Shown: positions 8,868 to 18,682, numbered from the stretch's first letter. The stretch is 64,000 nt of DNA from Verrucomicrobiota bacterium (GCA_016713365.1 JADJPG010000004.1:1-64000); one strand, 5' to 3'. The notes: a model not told the origin generated them from the sequence alone. Made by a program: numbers and translations.

Positions 8868-10580
8868 ATGACACTTGGAAAAAAGATTATCGGAGCTGCG
8901 CTCGGCGCCGTGGCGGTCAGCGTGGCGGTGGGATTGGTTATTCAAACGCGAGTGATTCGCTCGCAGGGAATCGAGCTTACCCGCGAGACGATGAGCGCCA
9001 TCATTTCCCAGGCGGAGAATGTGCGCGAGTCGTTCTCCAGCCTGAATCAATCGGGGGCTTTCGACCGGACGAAACTGGTGGAAGAGGCGAAGAAGGAGAC
9101 TGATCTGCGGAAGACAGCGCTCTATCGCACGATCCCAATTGTCGCCGCTTGGAAGGCGCTGGAGGAGTCTGCGCAGAAGAATGGCTTTGAGTTTCGCGTG
9201 CCGAAGAATCAGGCGCGAAATCCCAAGAACAACCCGACCCCGGAAGAGGCTGAGATCCTGAAGTTGCTCGAAGCGGGCGATCGTGATGATTACTTCAAAG
9301 TGGATGCGCAGCGGAATCAGATCGTTTACGCGCGGCCCATCGTGCTCTCGGCCGATTGCCTCGCCTGCCATGGAGATCCGAAGAACAGCGCCAGCAACGA
9401 CGGGAAGGACAGCCTTGGCTTCGCGATGGAGAACTGGAAGACCGGAGAGATTCACGGTGCGTTTATTCTCAAGGCGCCGTTGGACAAGGTGGATGCGGTG
9501 ACAAGGGCTGGTTTCATCAGCACTTTGATTTGGATCGCGCCGGTCACGGTTCTGATTGGTCTGGCGTTCTACTTCCTCAATCGCCGAATCATCGTCCGTC
9601 CGCTTAATGCCGCCCTGGCCGAGCTCGGCGCCTCCAGCCAGCAGACGCTCGAAGCCTCGGGGCACATCAGCGCCAGCAGCATCGCTCTGGCGGAAGGTGC
9701 AAGTGAACAGGCGGCATCGCTGGAAGAAACCAGTGCTTCGCTGGAGGAGATTTCCAGCATGGTGAAACGTAATGCTGATAACGCCGGCTCCGCCAAGGCG
9801 ATTGCGAACGAGGCACGCGCCGCCGCGGATTCGGGCTCGAGCCACATCGATGAGATGAATACTGCGATGCTGGAGATCAAGGCGGCGAGCGATGACATTG
9901 CGCGCATTGTGAAATCGATCGACGAGATCGCGTTTCAAACAAACATCCTCGCGCTGAACGCCGCGGTGGAAGCGGCCCGGGCCGGCGAGGCGGGCCTGGG
10001 GTTCGCGGTGGTCGCGGATGAAGTTCGGAATCTGGCGCAACGCAGCGCTCTCGCAGCGCGGGAAACGGCGGAGAAGATCGAGAACTCGATTACCAAGAGC
10101 GCTCGTGGTGTTGAGATCAGCGCGCGCGTGACGACGGGCCTGCGTGAAGTCGCGGACAAGATCCGCGAGGTCGATCGCTATGTTGCCGAGATCGCGGCGG
10201 CATCAGACGAGCAGAGCCAGGGAATTCAACAGGTCAACATCGCCATCGGTCAGATGGACAAGGTGACGCAGAGCAATGCCGCCAGCGCGGAAGAAGGCGC
10301 CAGTGCCGCTGAAGAACTGAAGGCGCAGGCGGCTGCGCTCCAGGGTTCGATTCGACAGCTTTCCATTCTGGTTTCGGGCGATGGCGGTGGATTGGCTGAG
10401 CCGTCCGCCGCGCCTGGAAATGTGAATCCGCCCAGACGCCAGACGAAGACCTTTCAAACTCCAGCGCCGCTGCCAACACATGCGCCGGCGAAGCACCCGG
10501 CTCAGTCAACTACCGCCAACTCCCGCGCAAATTCGAAGGCGAATGAGCTGCCGCTTCCAGAGAGCTTCAAGGACTTTTGA
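8868..10580 (+). CDS. Methyl-accepting chemotaxis protein with c-type haem (Tll0287-like) sensor
   Basis: 570 residues. An N-terminal membrane segment (about 5-24) is followed by a periplasmic sensor with a CLACH haem-binding motif at residues 164-168 inside PIVLSADCLACHGDP, as in Tll0287/DUF3365 domains; then a second membrane segment (about 217-237, STLIWIAPVTVLIGLAFYFL). The cytoplasmic coiled coil has the conserved MCP hairpin tip IDEIAFQTNILALNAAVEAA and VVADEVRNLAQRS, where CheA/CheW bind. The C-terminal tail is Pro/Ala/Ser-rich and shows no clear CheR tether pentapeptide. Likely senses redox, NO or a gas ligand through haem; ligand inferred only. No che genes in the window. Confidence 0.92.
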   Translation: MTLGKKIIGAALGAVAVSVAVGLVIQTRVIRSQGIELTRETMSAIISQAENVRESFSSLNQSGAFDRTKLVEEAKKETDLRKTALYRTIPIVAAWKALEESAQKNGFEFRVPKNQARNPKNNPTPEEAEILKLLEAGDRDDYFKVDAQRNQIVYARPIVLSADCLACHGDPKNSASNDGKDSLGFAMENWKTGEIHGAFILKAPLDKVDAVTRAGFISTLIWIAPVTVLIGLAFYFLNRRIIVRPLNAALAELGASSQQTLEASGHISASSIALAEGASEQAASLEETSASLEEISSMVKRNADNAGSAKAIANEARAAADSGSSHIDEMNTAMLEIKAASDDIARIVKSIDEIAFQTNILALNAAVEAARAGEAGLGFAVVADEVRNLAQRSALAARETAEKIENSITKSARGVEISARVTTGLREVADKIREVDRYVAEIAAASDEQSQGIQQVNIAIGQMDKVTQSNAASAEEGASAAEELKAQAAALQGSIRQLSILVSGDGGGLAEPSAAPGNVNPPRRQTKTFQTPAPLPTHAPAKHPAQSTTANSRANSKANELPLPESFKDF

Positions 10581-10608
10581 TACCGAACCTCGGCGGTGAT
10601 GATTCGAG

Positions 10609-11235
10609 TCAAAGCTGTTTTCGCTGCGCCCACTTCCGGCCCTTCGCGAGGGCAGCCAGTGTTTGTTTCAAACGCTCCTCACGGGTCTCGGGTCGCTTCG
10701 CCATCGTGAGCCATACCAGATACTCGCGCTGACAGGTCGGGGAGAGCGTCTTGAAATTCTCCGCCGCCGCGCGGTGTTTCTTCTCGGCGAGCGCGGCTTT
10801 GAAAAACGAGGGCATCGGCCACGGTTTCCGTTTCACCTTCGGCGCGGGCGGAATCATCGGGTCGGCGTCCAGCTCCACGGCTGCATGGAGCAAGTTCTCC
10901 AGCGCAGCGCGATTCACGGCGGCGAGGTTGGTGACGCGTATGGACCGGATGTTGGTGTTTCCCTCACTGCCATCGGTGAACAGCTTCACAGGATCGTCCA
11001 GTTCCGTGCCGCGGAAGAAGGTGATGCCCAAATGTGCTTTGCACGCGCTGAGGCCGCAGACCAGTTTGCGCCCGGAGAAACACAGCATGTTCCACTTGAT
11101 TGATTCGCGCAGGTCTGGTTCCCAGGTCAGAAACCAATCGGTGACTTGTTCGGCGAGTGGTTTCGAGAAATCCGGAGAGATCTCCAGCCATTCAGATGGG
11201 TTCTTGGTGCGGGCGCGGGAGCAGTCCATCGACAT
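10609..11235 (-). CDS. YdeI/OmpD-associated family protein (DUF1801-like)
   Basis: 208 residues. The N-terminal half has the DUF1801-type pattern (WEPDLRESIKWNMLCFSGRK, HLGITFFRGTELDDP), and the C-terminal part (SFFKAALAEKKHRAAAENFK, SPTCQREYLVWLTMAKRPET, then an Arg/Lys-rich end) is the YdeI/OmpD-associated helical motif. Family members are small cytoplasmic proteins, some linked to bacteriocin or peptide tolerance; the molecular function is not known. It lies 11 bases beyond the stop of the EEP gene on the same strand, so the two could be one transcription unit. Confidence 0.75.
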   Translation of the reverse strand: MSMDCSRARTKNPSEWLEISPDFSKPLAEQVTDWFLTWEPDLRESIKWNMLCFSGRKLVCGLSACKAHLGITFFRGTELDDPVKLFTDGSEGNTNIRSIRVTNLAAVNRAALENLLHAAVELDADPMIPPAPKVKRKPWPMPSFFKAALAEKKHRAAAENFKTLSPTCQREYLVWLTMAKRPETREERLKQTLAALAKGRKWAQRKQL

Positions 11236-11246
11236 TCTTCTACCGG

Positions 11247-12173
11247 TTAATCATTTAACTCAATCGTCGCCACCACGGCGCGGTGATCAGACGGGTACGG
11301 GATCACCGCAATGTCGGCGGAGTTGGATGATTCCCCGACGACGTCGCAGCGTTTCACGGTCACATTGGGGCCGGCGAAGAAGACGAAATCGATGCGGTCA
11401 TGACGGTCCTTCGGATCGTCAGGGCGGGTGGTTGGCGTCCAGGTGTTGCCCGGATGCGTCAGTTCGTCCGGGTGCGCCGTGCGATAGGCGTCGCGCATCC
11501 CGGTCTTCATGACGGCGAGCGTGGACGGGTATTCGACAGCGACGGGTTTACGGCCTGCTGCTGCTGCGCGAGCGGTCCAGTCGAGCGACGACGGTTCGTT
11601 GAAGTCACCCGTGAGAAACACCGGTTTGCCACTGGCCAGCGCGGGCTTTAGATCCACGAGCAATCGCTCCACCTGTTCGCCGCGGGCTTTGCGTGCTTCG
11701 TCCACGGCTTCCGCTGCCGTCTTGATGAAGCGCCCGTTGGAGTAGGGGATTCCGGCGAGTTGATACGGCTGATACGGCGCGTGCGCCAGATGGACGTTGA
11801 ACATCATGACTTCCCGACCGGGCGCGATGCGGACGCTCACGCCCCATTTCCGCGGCGTGTTTGTGACGATAGGATAGCGGCTGAGAATTCCCGTGCGCTC
11901 GCCTTGATCGAAGTAGTGCCAGCCCAGCAGATCGGCGAGCTTGCGACCATTGTCTGGTCGTCCGGAACCCTTCTCCATTTCGTAGCCGCCCGTCTCTTGA
12001 AGGCCGATGATGTCCGCCTTGGCCGCGCGAATGACTTCAGCGGTTTGCGAGAGTGGCTGCTTCCCGGCGTCGCCGCCATGCCAGAGGTTGAAGGACATCA
12101 CGCGCAGTTCGGCGGCGCGGGCTGCGAATGTGCTGCACTCAAGCAGAACAAGGAGAAGTCTCGCGAGGTTCAT
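11247..12173 (-). CDS. Secreted endonuclease/exonuclease/phosphatase (EEP) family protein
   Basis: 308 residues with a signal peptide (MNLARLLLVLLECSTFAARA). EEP core motifs are present in order: LRVMSFNLWHGGDAG (metal-ligand Asn), DIIGLQETGG (metal-binding Glu), NVHLAHAPY, FLTGDFNEPSSLDW (catalytic Asp and Asn), DRIDFVFF and the closing SDHRAVVATIEL with the catalytic His. The family includes DNase I-like nucleases and phosphodiesterases; the exact substrate is unknown. Export suggests action outside the cytoplasm. Probably co-transcribed with the YdeI-like gene downstream. Confidence 0.85.
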   Translation of the reverse strand: MNLARLLLVLLECSTFAARAAELRVMSFNLWHGGDAGKQPLSQTAEVIRAAKADIIGLQETGGYEMEKGSGRPDNGRKLADLLGWHYFDQGERTGILSRYPIVTNTPRKWGVSVRIAPGREVMMFNVHLAHAPYQPYQLAGIPYSNGRFIKTAAEAVDEARKARGEQVERLLVDLKPALASGKPVFLTGDFNEPSSLDWTARAAAAGRKPVAVEYPSTLAVMKTGMRDAYRTAHPDELTHPGNTWTPTTRPDDPKDRHDRIDFVFFAGPNVTVKRCDVVGESSNSADIAVIPYPSDHRAVVATIELND

Positions 12174-12248
12174 ATTGGATTTCGGTTGTCCAAGGTATCG
12201 ATGATTCCCCGGTTTGCCAACCGGGGTCTAATCTGGAAAGCTGGGCGC

Positions 12249-13799
12249 ATGAAGAGAAGCAAGGATGCAGCGGAGAAATTCCATTGGCGGCAATCGCGCC
12301 CAACGTGGTGTATTGCAGACTTAATGCTGGTGTGGCTTTGGTGTTGCGGAATGCCTGTCGGCGCGGAGTCTGTCGAGTGGGACAACACGCCGTCGCCGAT
12401 TCAGATCATTCCGTCGGGCACGAATGTGCAGTTGAGGTGGCCGAAGTGGGCGGTTCACAGTGAGCTGCAATCGACGATGAACTCGGTCAACACTGGAGCT
12501 TGGACCGAATTATTATGGTTCAAGTCGGTTGCTGAAGACGAGATCATTGCCGACATGCCGGCAGTGGACTCGCACCGGCTGTTTCGACTGAAGGCACCAG
12601 TCGGCATCCCGATCTTCCAGTTCGGAATCTTCTACAATGGAGATCTGGAATTCAACGGTGCGGCCATCATGCACCTGCGGGGCCGGGTTCACTCGAACAG
12701 CAACCTTTATATGGGTTCGGTCGTGTTCCAATACTTCTACCGCGATGTGACGGCTTCGGGAGCCATCGAGAACAGTCTCCGTTACTTTGCTTCCACCAAC
12801 CCGATAACCACTCCTTACTTCTACGGAGCGGCGGTCTCGAACGCTCCGCGTCTGGTTTGGCCCGTCGACGAAGAGATGGGTCCCGAAGCCGTCCGGCAGA
12901 TTATTCAAATCCCGCCGCCGGATGAAGAGATCGGATCGCCGCTGGGGCGCGAGCGCTACTTCAACAAAGCTGAGCTGGTGATTCTGGTGACGAACACGTC
13001 CGTGGAGGCATTTCTGAAGCGGCCCTATTCGGCAGAACGCACAACGCTCCCATGGCTGGCGATCACGAATTTCGTCAGCACCAACAAGACATTCGTGGAC
13101 CAGCGCGAGGTGAGCAAGACGGCCCTGACCACGGAGTTCGATGTGGGACGGTTCAATAATTGGGCAGCGACAAATGCCGAGGTGGCATCCGTGCTGGGAG
13201 TCGGTGTCGCTCCCAGCATCGTCTACATCGCCGATCAGCGGCTGCCGAGCTCGACCAAGTTTGCGGTGGTGCGAGTGGTGAACGGGCGGGTGCTCGCGGA
13301 ACGGGGATTGACCGTGGCCACCCCGAATCCGCTCTATACCCTCGGCCATTTCAATCAACCGACCACGGCCCATCTCGGGACCACAAACACCGCCGACACG
13401 CGGCCTGCGTCGTTGGTTTGTGATGCTTACACGTTGTTGTCTGGGGCCTTTCGCGATCAGTCTTCCAGTGGGCACTACATTACACGCCCCGCATCCAACA
13501 CCACTGTCGTCGCTGCGATCGTCGCGGGGAATACACCGTCTGCAGCTGTCTACAGCGGTGGCGCGAATAATCTTCCCCGACTGCTGGAGGCGTGGAGTAC
13601 ACGCACCTATACGCTCAACGGTTCATTGGTGTGCCTGTATCCCAGCGCGGTGGCGACCAATGTTTTTCGAAACCCCGGCGTCTATTACAACGCCCCAACA
13701 CGGAACATTTACTTCGATTTCAACTTTCTCGATCCCGCTCGGTTGCCGCCGGGCACACCTCAAGTCGGTGTTTCCAGGCGATCCGAGTTGGCACATTGA
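12249..13799 (+). CDS. Secreted protein of unknown function
   Basis: About 516 residues from ATG 12249 (MKRSKDAAEKFHW); the frame is open upstream to 11760 but that part lies over the EEP gene on the other strand. A hydrophobic segment (IADLMLVWLWCCGMPVGA) works as a signal peptide or anchor. The body has ALMHLRGRVHSNSNLYMG-like text and a C-terminal NPGVYYNAPTRNIYFDFNFL, a pattern I associate with large secreted proteins of unknown function in Verrucomicrobiota, without a defined domain. Just before the stop, another frame reads LKSVFPGDPSWHIEV, so a small frame error near 13760 cannot be excluded. Function unknown. Confidence 0.6.
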   Translation: MKRSKDAAEKFHWRQSRPTWCIADLMLVWLWCCGMPVGAESVEWDNTPSPIQIIPSGTNVQLRWPKWAVHSELQSTMNSVNTGAWTELLWFKSVAEDEIIADMPAVDSHRLFRLKAPVGIPIFQFGIFYNGDLEFNGAAIMHLRGRVHSNSNLYMGSVVFQYFYRDVTASGAIENSLRYFASTNPITTPYFYGAAVSNAPRLVWPVDEEMGPEAVRQIIQIPPPDEEIGSPLGRERYFNKAELVILVTNTSVEAFLKRPYSAERTTLPWLAITNFVSTNKTFVDQREVSKTALTTEFDVGRFNNWAATNAEVASVLGVGVAPSIVYIADQRLPSSTKFAVVRVVNGRVLAERGLTVATPNPLYTLGHFNQPTTAHLGTTNTADTRPASLVCDAYTLLSGAFRDQSSSGHYITRPASNTTVVAAIVAGNTPSAAVYSGGANNLPRLLEAWSTRTYTLNGSLVCLYPSAVATNVFRNPGVYYNAPTRNIYFDFNFLDPARLPPGTPQVGVSRRSELAH

Positions 13800-13868
13800 A
13801 GTGACGGCGTTTGGAGCCGGACAAATAATCCTTGCGACGGGCGCGCTGGTTTCCATCCTCGGCGCACT

Positions 13869-16034
13869 ATGTTACTCCGTGTTGCCTTTGTCGTCTGTTG
13901 TGCCCTGCTGATGGGACTGCCGTTAACGATGGCTCGATCGGTGGCCGACACGCCATTTCTTCAAGACATCGCGGTTCGGTTTCAGGTCAATCCTGAGTTG
14001 AACGGCGCGGACTACCGCAAGGTGTTCGTGAATCGCGACGGCATCGTTTACCTGCTGACGGATCGCGGCGTGGCGCGGGTGTTTGATCAGACGGTGGCGC
14101 TGGACCGGAGCTTTCGTCCGCTCGCGGACCTGAAGCCGCGCGATCTCACCATGCAGGGCGGCGAGTTGTTGTATCTCTACGAGGATCGATTTCTCGCGAA
14201 CGGCTGGGCGGGCAAGGTGAAGGGACATTTGCCGGCGGGGCGCTTCGAGCGCTTCGCCCGGGCGGACGATGGCGCGGTGCTGTTGGTCGGTGGCACGAAC
14301 GTGGCGGTGCATCGTGACGGCAAGCTGGTCGAGTTGGCGTCACCGGTGGCGGGAGGAACGGAGATTTGGCCCTACGCGTGGGGTGCGGAGCTTTTCCTGA
14401 TGAGCGGAAGCGCGATTCATCGGCTCCGCGGCGAGGGTTGGGAATTGTTTCACTCCGGAAGCGAGCTGACGTGCCTGGCCTTTCGAGCGAATGAAATGGT
14501 GGTGGGCACACGCCGTGGTTTCTACGCGCTCGGCTTGACGGACGGCCGCGAGACGCTTGCGCGACAAACGCGGCTGCCGGTGACGCACATCACCAGCATT
14601 GCGGCAGGTGCGGATGGAATTTGGGCGGGAACGCCGCGTGGCGTGTTCCACTGGAGCGCGAAGGAAGACGTTTATTACTACGCGTCGAAACGGTGGTTGC
14701 TAGATGACGCGGTGGTGGATGTGACGTTGGACCGCGAGGGAAATGTGCTCGCGTTGACGAAGGCGGGTCTCAGCAAGATTGAGTTTCGCCGGATGACGCT
14801 GGCGCAGAAGGCGGAGCACTACGAACGCAAGATTCGGCAGCGCCACATGCGCTACGGACTGGTGTCTGAGCTTCGGCTGGCGAGGCCCGGCGACATCACG
14901 AGCGGGGAGATGATCGACACGGACAACGATGGGTCGTGGAGTGCGTTCTACATGGCGAGTCAGGCCTTTCGCTTCGGTGCGACCGGCGATCCGCAGGCGC
15001 GCTCGAATGCTTGGGAGACGTTCGAAGCGTTGGAGCGAATGGAATCGATCAACGGACTGAAAGGGTTTCCCTCGCGCACGTTTGAGCGTCGGGGTTTCAA
15101 GTTCTCGGATCGCGATCGTTGGCGCGTGGCGCCGGACGAGGATTGGGAGTGGAAGGCGACGACGAGCAGCGATGAGTTCACGGATCACACCTTCGGCTAC
15201 GCGGTGCTCTGGACTTGCGTCGCGAAGACGGCGGAGGAGAAGCAACGCATCGCGACACTCTACGACAAGATCATGGATCACATCGTGCGCAACGACTGGT
15301 ATCTGGTTGATTGGGACGGCAAGCCGACGTTGTGGGGACGCTGGCATCCGGACTATGTGAACTGGTTCCCGCCATCCATCGTGGACCGTAAGCTGAACAG
15401 CGCGGAGATCATCGCGGGATTGCAGTTTGCCTACCGGGTGACGGGCAAGGAGATTTACCGAGAGAAGGCGTTCGAGCTGTTTGAGAAGCACGGTTACCTG
15501 ACGAACATTCTGAACAGCGTGGGGCTCGTCGCGCCCACGAAGGGATTCATTTACGAAGGCAACGACATGGGGAACGAATGGAATCATTCGGACGATCAGC
15601 TCGCGTTCTACACCTACTGGACGCTGCATCAGTTCGCATTCAACGAGGATTTGCGGCGCAAGTATGCGGTGGTGGTGCGCGATCATTTCGAGTTGGAGAA
15701 GCACGAGCGTATTCCAAGCTGGAACTTCATTCTTGCATCAACAGGTGCGAAGGAGTTCGACGTGGACGGCGCGCTGTGGACATTGCGACGGTTCCCGCTC
15801 GACCTGATTAGCTGGTCGGTGAAGAACTCGCATCGCGAGGACATCACGAAGCTGCCGGAGAATTTCCGCAGTCAGGAGTTGGTGGAGCTGTTGCCGCCGG
15901 GTGAGCGTCGTATGTCGCGTTGGAATTCGCATCCCTTCAAGATGGATGGCGGCGAGGGCGGGCAGATCGAGTACGCGGGTGATGAATTTCTGCTGCCGTA
16001 TTGGATGGGACGTTACGTGAAGGCGATTCGGTAG
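13869..16034 (+). CDS. Secreted protein: N-terminal beta-propeller plus C-terminal all-alpha domain
   Basis: 721 residues with a signal peptide (MLLRVAFVVCCALLMGLPLTMA). Residues about 50-300 contain repeated short strands of the two-component-regulator propeller type (VFVNRDGIVYLLTDRGVAR, VTHITSIAAGADGIWAGTPR). From about 310 on it changes to an aromatic-rich helical domain (ITSGEMIDTDNDGSWSAFYM, AWETFEALERMESINGLKGF, WRVAPDEDWEWKATTSSDE, WNHSDDQLAFYTYWTL) that looks like an (alpha/alpha)6 toroid as in some glycoside hydrolases and epimerases. Candidate catalytic acids are therefore in that half. Substrate unknown. It is 69 bases after the preceding secreted gene on the same strand. Confidence 0.65.
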   Translation: MLLRVAFVVCCALLMGLPLTMARSVADTPFLQDIAVRFQVNPELNGADYRKVFVNRDGIVYLLTDRGVARVFDQTVALDRSFRPLADLKPRDLTMQGGELLYLYEDRFLANGWAGKVKGHLPAGRFERFARADDGAVLLVGGTNVAVHRDGKLVELASPVAGGTEIWPYAWGAELFLMSGSAIHRLRGEGWELFHSGSELTCLAFRANEMVVGTRRGFYALGLTDGRETLARQTRLPVTHITSIAAGADGIWAGTPRGVFHWSAKEDVYYYASKRWLLDDAVVDVTLDREGNVLALTKAGLSKIEFRRMTLAQKAEHYERKIRQRHMRYGLVSELRLARPGDITSGEMIDTDNDGSWSAFYMASQAFRFGATGDPQARSNAWETFEALERMESINGLKGFPSRTFERRGFKFSDRDRWRVAPDEDWEWKATTSSDEFTDHTFGYAVLWTCVAKTAEEKQRIATLYDKIMDHIVRNDWYLVDWDGKPTLWGRWHPDYVNWFPPSIVDRKLNSAEIIAGLQFAYRVTGKEIYREKAFELFEKHGYLTNILNSVGLVAPTKGFIYEGNDMGNEWNHSDDQLAFYTYWTLHQFAFNEDLRRKYAVVVRDHFELEKHERIPSWNFILASTGAKEFDVDGALWTLRRFPLDLISWSVKNSHREDITKLPENFRSQELVELLPPGERRMSRWNSHPFKMDGGEGGQIEYAGDEFLLPYWMGRYVKAIR

Positions 16035-16040
16035 CGGTGG

Positions 16041-17279
16041 TTACTCGGAAACTTCCTCGACGAGTGCGGGAGCATTGCGGGCATTGCGGCCCCGCCGAAT
16101 CTCCGGAACGAGAAGCAGGGTGGCGAGCAGAATGAGAACGGCGCTGAAGCCGGCGAGCACGCCGAGGGAAACTTTCGCGGCGAAGTAAAAGGCGAAGAGT
16201 GGCGCCGCCACACCACGCACGCCGGTGAGAAAGGTATGCACGGACATGTAGTCGGCGACGCGGCCGGGTGGCGCGAACTTCGTAACCCACAGGCTCCATG
16301 CGACGTCTCCCCCGGCATTTGAAATGCCGAAGACAACGGCGCCGGTGACGAGTCCTGCGAAAGAGTTGCTGGTGAAGAAGGTGAAGATGCCGATGGCGAA
16401 CCCGATGTTGAGCGTGACGCGCAACGCGAAGAAGTTCATGTGATCGAAGAGGTAGCCCCACACGGGACTGAGCGCGAGGCGGGCGAGGTTGGGAATCACA
16501 CCAGTGACGAGCGCGATGGTTCCGACGGCGACGGCCTGATTGTATTTCGGGTTGGCGAGATATTCGACGCGCAGGGGAAGCATCATCAGGTTCGCGAAGC
16601 CCATGAGCATCCAGCAGATCAGCGTGCGGCGGAACAGGGCGTCGTCGCGCACGAAACGCAGGGCGCGGAACGGGTGGGCGCCACCGTCGGAAGGAATCGG
16701 GTTGGTTGGACAACGCGAGAGGCAAAAGCTGGCCACGGCCAGCGCTCCAGCGAAGACGAGGAGCAGCCAGCGGTATTGATCGATGTGACCGTCGAGGGCG
16801 TCGCCGGCCAGCTTGCTGAACCCGGCTGCCATCGCGATGCGGACCATGACGGTGCGGGAGAAGAGCCGGCCGCGTTCCTTCTCCGGGTAGTTGTCCTGAT
16901 ACATCTGCGTGAGCAGGGGAATCACGGCGGCGGAGGTGGCCATGCCGATGACGCTGCCGAGGACGAAGGTTTCGAGCGAGGGAAGCAGGGAGGCAAGCAG
17001 GAAGCTGATGGCGCCCGCGGCAACGATGCGCGATGCGGCGAGGCTGGTCGGCCAGCCTCGCGAGGTGACGAAGGAGACAACGAGGGGAGAGATCAGGAGT
17101 CCGAGGCTGCCGGCTCCGGCGACGATTCCTTTGGTGACGGAGCCGGCGGCGAATTCTTTGACGGCGATGGTGAGGAGGAACGTGCTGCCGGCGGTTTCGA
17201 TGATGCCGGCGGTGGCGGAGCGCCACAGTTCGTAGAAGTAGGTGGTTCGAGTTCGGCCGGCCGTCGCACTGTCAGACAT
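16041..17279 (-). CDS. Major facilitator superfamily (MFS) transporter
   Basis: 412 residues with about 12 predicted membrane segments. The first segments include SATAGIIETAGSTFLLTIAV and TSLAASRIVAAGAISFLLAS; the central loop RCPTNPIPSDGGAHPFRALR separates the two halves; PVWGYLFDHMNFFALRVTLN resembles the loop 8-9 MFS motif. Substrate unknown. The stop is 6 bases from the convergent secreted gene, so both must use closely spaced or overlapping 3' ends. Confidence 0.85.
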   Translation of the reverse strand: MSDSATAGRTRTTYFYELWRSATAGIIETAGSTFLLTIAVKEFAAGSVTKGIVAGAGSLGLLISPLVVSFVTSRGWPTSLAASRIVAAGAISFLLASLLPSLETFVLGSVIGMATSAAVIPLLTQMYQDNYPEKERGRLFSRTVMVRIAMAAGFSKLAGDALDGHIDQYRWLLLVFAGALAVASFCLSRCPTNPIPSDGGAHPFRALRFVRDDALFRRTLICWMLMGFANLMMLPLRVEYLANPKYNQAVAVGTIALVTGVIPNLARLALSPVWGYLFDHMNFFALRVTLNIGFAIGIFTFFTSNSFAGLVTGAVVFGISNAGGDVAWSLWVTKFAPPGRVADYMSVHTFLTGVRGVAAPLFAFYFAAKVSLGVLAGFSAVLILLATLLLVPEIRRGRNARNAPALVEEVSE

Positions 17280-17374
17280 TCAGGCCATGAGGGTAGGCCT
17301 TGGCCACGAAGGCACGCAAAGAGATTCGTGAACCCGGCGCCGGGCGGCTGCTCGCAGGCAGCGCGGTGAGACGA

Positions 17375-18682
17375 TCAGCTTTCGAGCCGGAAAGCGGGCC
17401 CCTGGCCTGCGGGATGGGCCGGGAGGTAAATGGTGAACACGGTGCCTTGGCCGACCTTGCTGTGAACGTGGACGGCGCCGCGCGATTCCTTCAGGAGCCG
17501 GTGCACGATGCAAAGGCCGAGACCGGTGCCTTGTGAGCGGGGCTGGGTGGTGAAGTAGGGTTCGAAGATCTTCGGCATCACTTCCGGAGCAATGCCGGGA
17601 CCGTTGTCCTGCACGGAGAGCGCGAGAAGCGGACCGGTATTCTTGAATTCCTCGCGGTTGATGAACCGGTCTTCGGCACCGTCGACGAACATGTTCAGAT
17701 CAAGGGGCAGCTGGTGCAGCTGGCCGCGGATCTCCACGCGATGGTGCTGGGGCGTGCACTGAAACGCGTTCAGCGTGAGGTTGAGAAGGATCTGGATCAG
17801 GTCCGTGCCGTGCGCAGGAACGGCGACGTCTTCTGTGAGCGGATGAATGAGCAGCTGATTGTTCCGTGCGCAGGGATGGACGCGGAGCAGTTCACCGAGA
17901 TCGCCGAGGATTTGGTTCACCCAGACGCGGGCGTTGTCATTGGGATTCTGGCGGAGGAAACTGAGGTATCGCCGGGAGATTTCGATGCAGTTGGTGACCT
18001 GCCTGGTGATGCGCTTGAGTCGATCCTTCACTGTTTCCAGATCTTCATTCTCAATCCGCGTGGAGTCGCCCATGCGTTGATTGATGATCTGAAGGAGGCC
18101 GGAGATGATGGTGAGCGGGCCGTTGATGTCGTGAATGATGCTGGCGTAGATCTCGCCGCGAGTGCGGACGATTTCCTCTTCCATCCGCAGTTGCTGCAGT
18201 TCGTCCTGGAGCTGGACGAGCTTTTCTCCGTTGTTTCGGACTTCGCTGCCAAGAGAGCGGCGTTCCAAGGCGCCAGAGACCGCGGCGCGCATGGTGGCGA
18301 GGTCGAACGGCTTGTTGATGTAATCGCAGGCCCTTAGTCGGAGAGCTTGTCGCATGGTCTCCGTCGTTTCGAAAGCGGTCATCATCACCGCCTCGATGTT
18401 CGGATCGAGGTAGCGGAGGCGTTCGAGAACTTCGATGCCGGACATCCCGGCCATGCGAATGTCGAGAACGACGACGTCGATGGGATTGTTCCGGGCAATT
18501 TCGATCGCGGTCGGGCCGTCTTCCGCCATCAGGACTTCGAACTGGTCGCCGAAGACGACCTTGAGCGACATGCGTGGTCCTTCCTCGTCATCGACGATGA
18601 GCAAGCGTGGTTTGGCCGGCAGCGAAGCTGGGGAGGAGACGTCTTCGCTAAGTGTGGTTACCAGCGGCAGGGTGGATGGCAT
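17375..18682 (-). CDS. Receiver-domain histidine kinase (REC-HisKA-HATPase)
   Basis: 435 residues from ATG 18682 (MPSTLPLVTTLSED); the frame is open upstream but that part has no domain. Residues about 25-140 are a response-regulator receiver (RLLIVDDEEGPRMSL with the acidic pair, VVVLDIRMAGMSG with the phospho-acceptor Asp, KPFD). A coiled coil follows, then the dimerisation helix with the phospho-His in ASIIHDINGPLTIISG, and the ATP-binding domain with N box (LLNLTLNAFQ), G1 (VQDNGPGIAPEV), F box (FEPYFTT) and G2 (GTGLGLCIV). There is no membrane segment, so it is a soluble kinase driven by phosphorylation of its own receiver. The partner regulator is not in the window. Confidence 0.93.
   Translation of the reverse strand: MPSTLPLVTTLSEDVSSPASLPAKPRLLIVDDEEGPRMSLKVVFGDQFEVLMAEDGPTAIEIARNNPIDVVVLDIRMAGMSGIEVLERLRYLDPNIEAVMMTAFETTETMRQALRLRACDYINKPFDLATMRAAVSGALERRSLGSEVRNNGEKLVQLQDELQQLRMEEEIVRTRGEIYASIIHDINGPLTIISGLLQIINQRMGDSTRIENEDLETVKDRLKRITRQVTNCIEISRRYLSFLRQNPNDNARVWVNQILGDLGELLRVHPCARNNQLLIHPLTEDVAVPAHGTDLIQILLNLTLNAFQCTPQHHRVEIRGQLHQLPLDLNMFVDGAEDRFINREEFKNTGPLLALSVQDNGPGIAPEVMPKIFEPYFTTQPRSQGTGLGLCIVHRLLKESRGAVHVHSKVGQGTVFTIYLPAHPAGQGPAFRLES

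Noticed and set aside
15937..17226. Arg-rich minus-strand frame in the MFS region
   Set aside because: Overlaps the clear MFS frame on the same strand and is extremely Arg/His-rich; a shadow.
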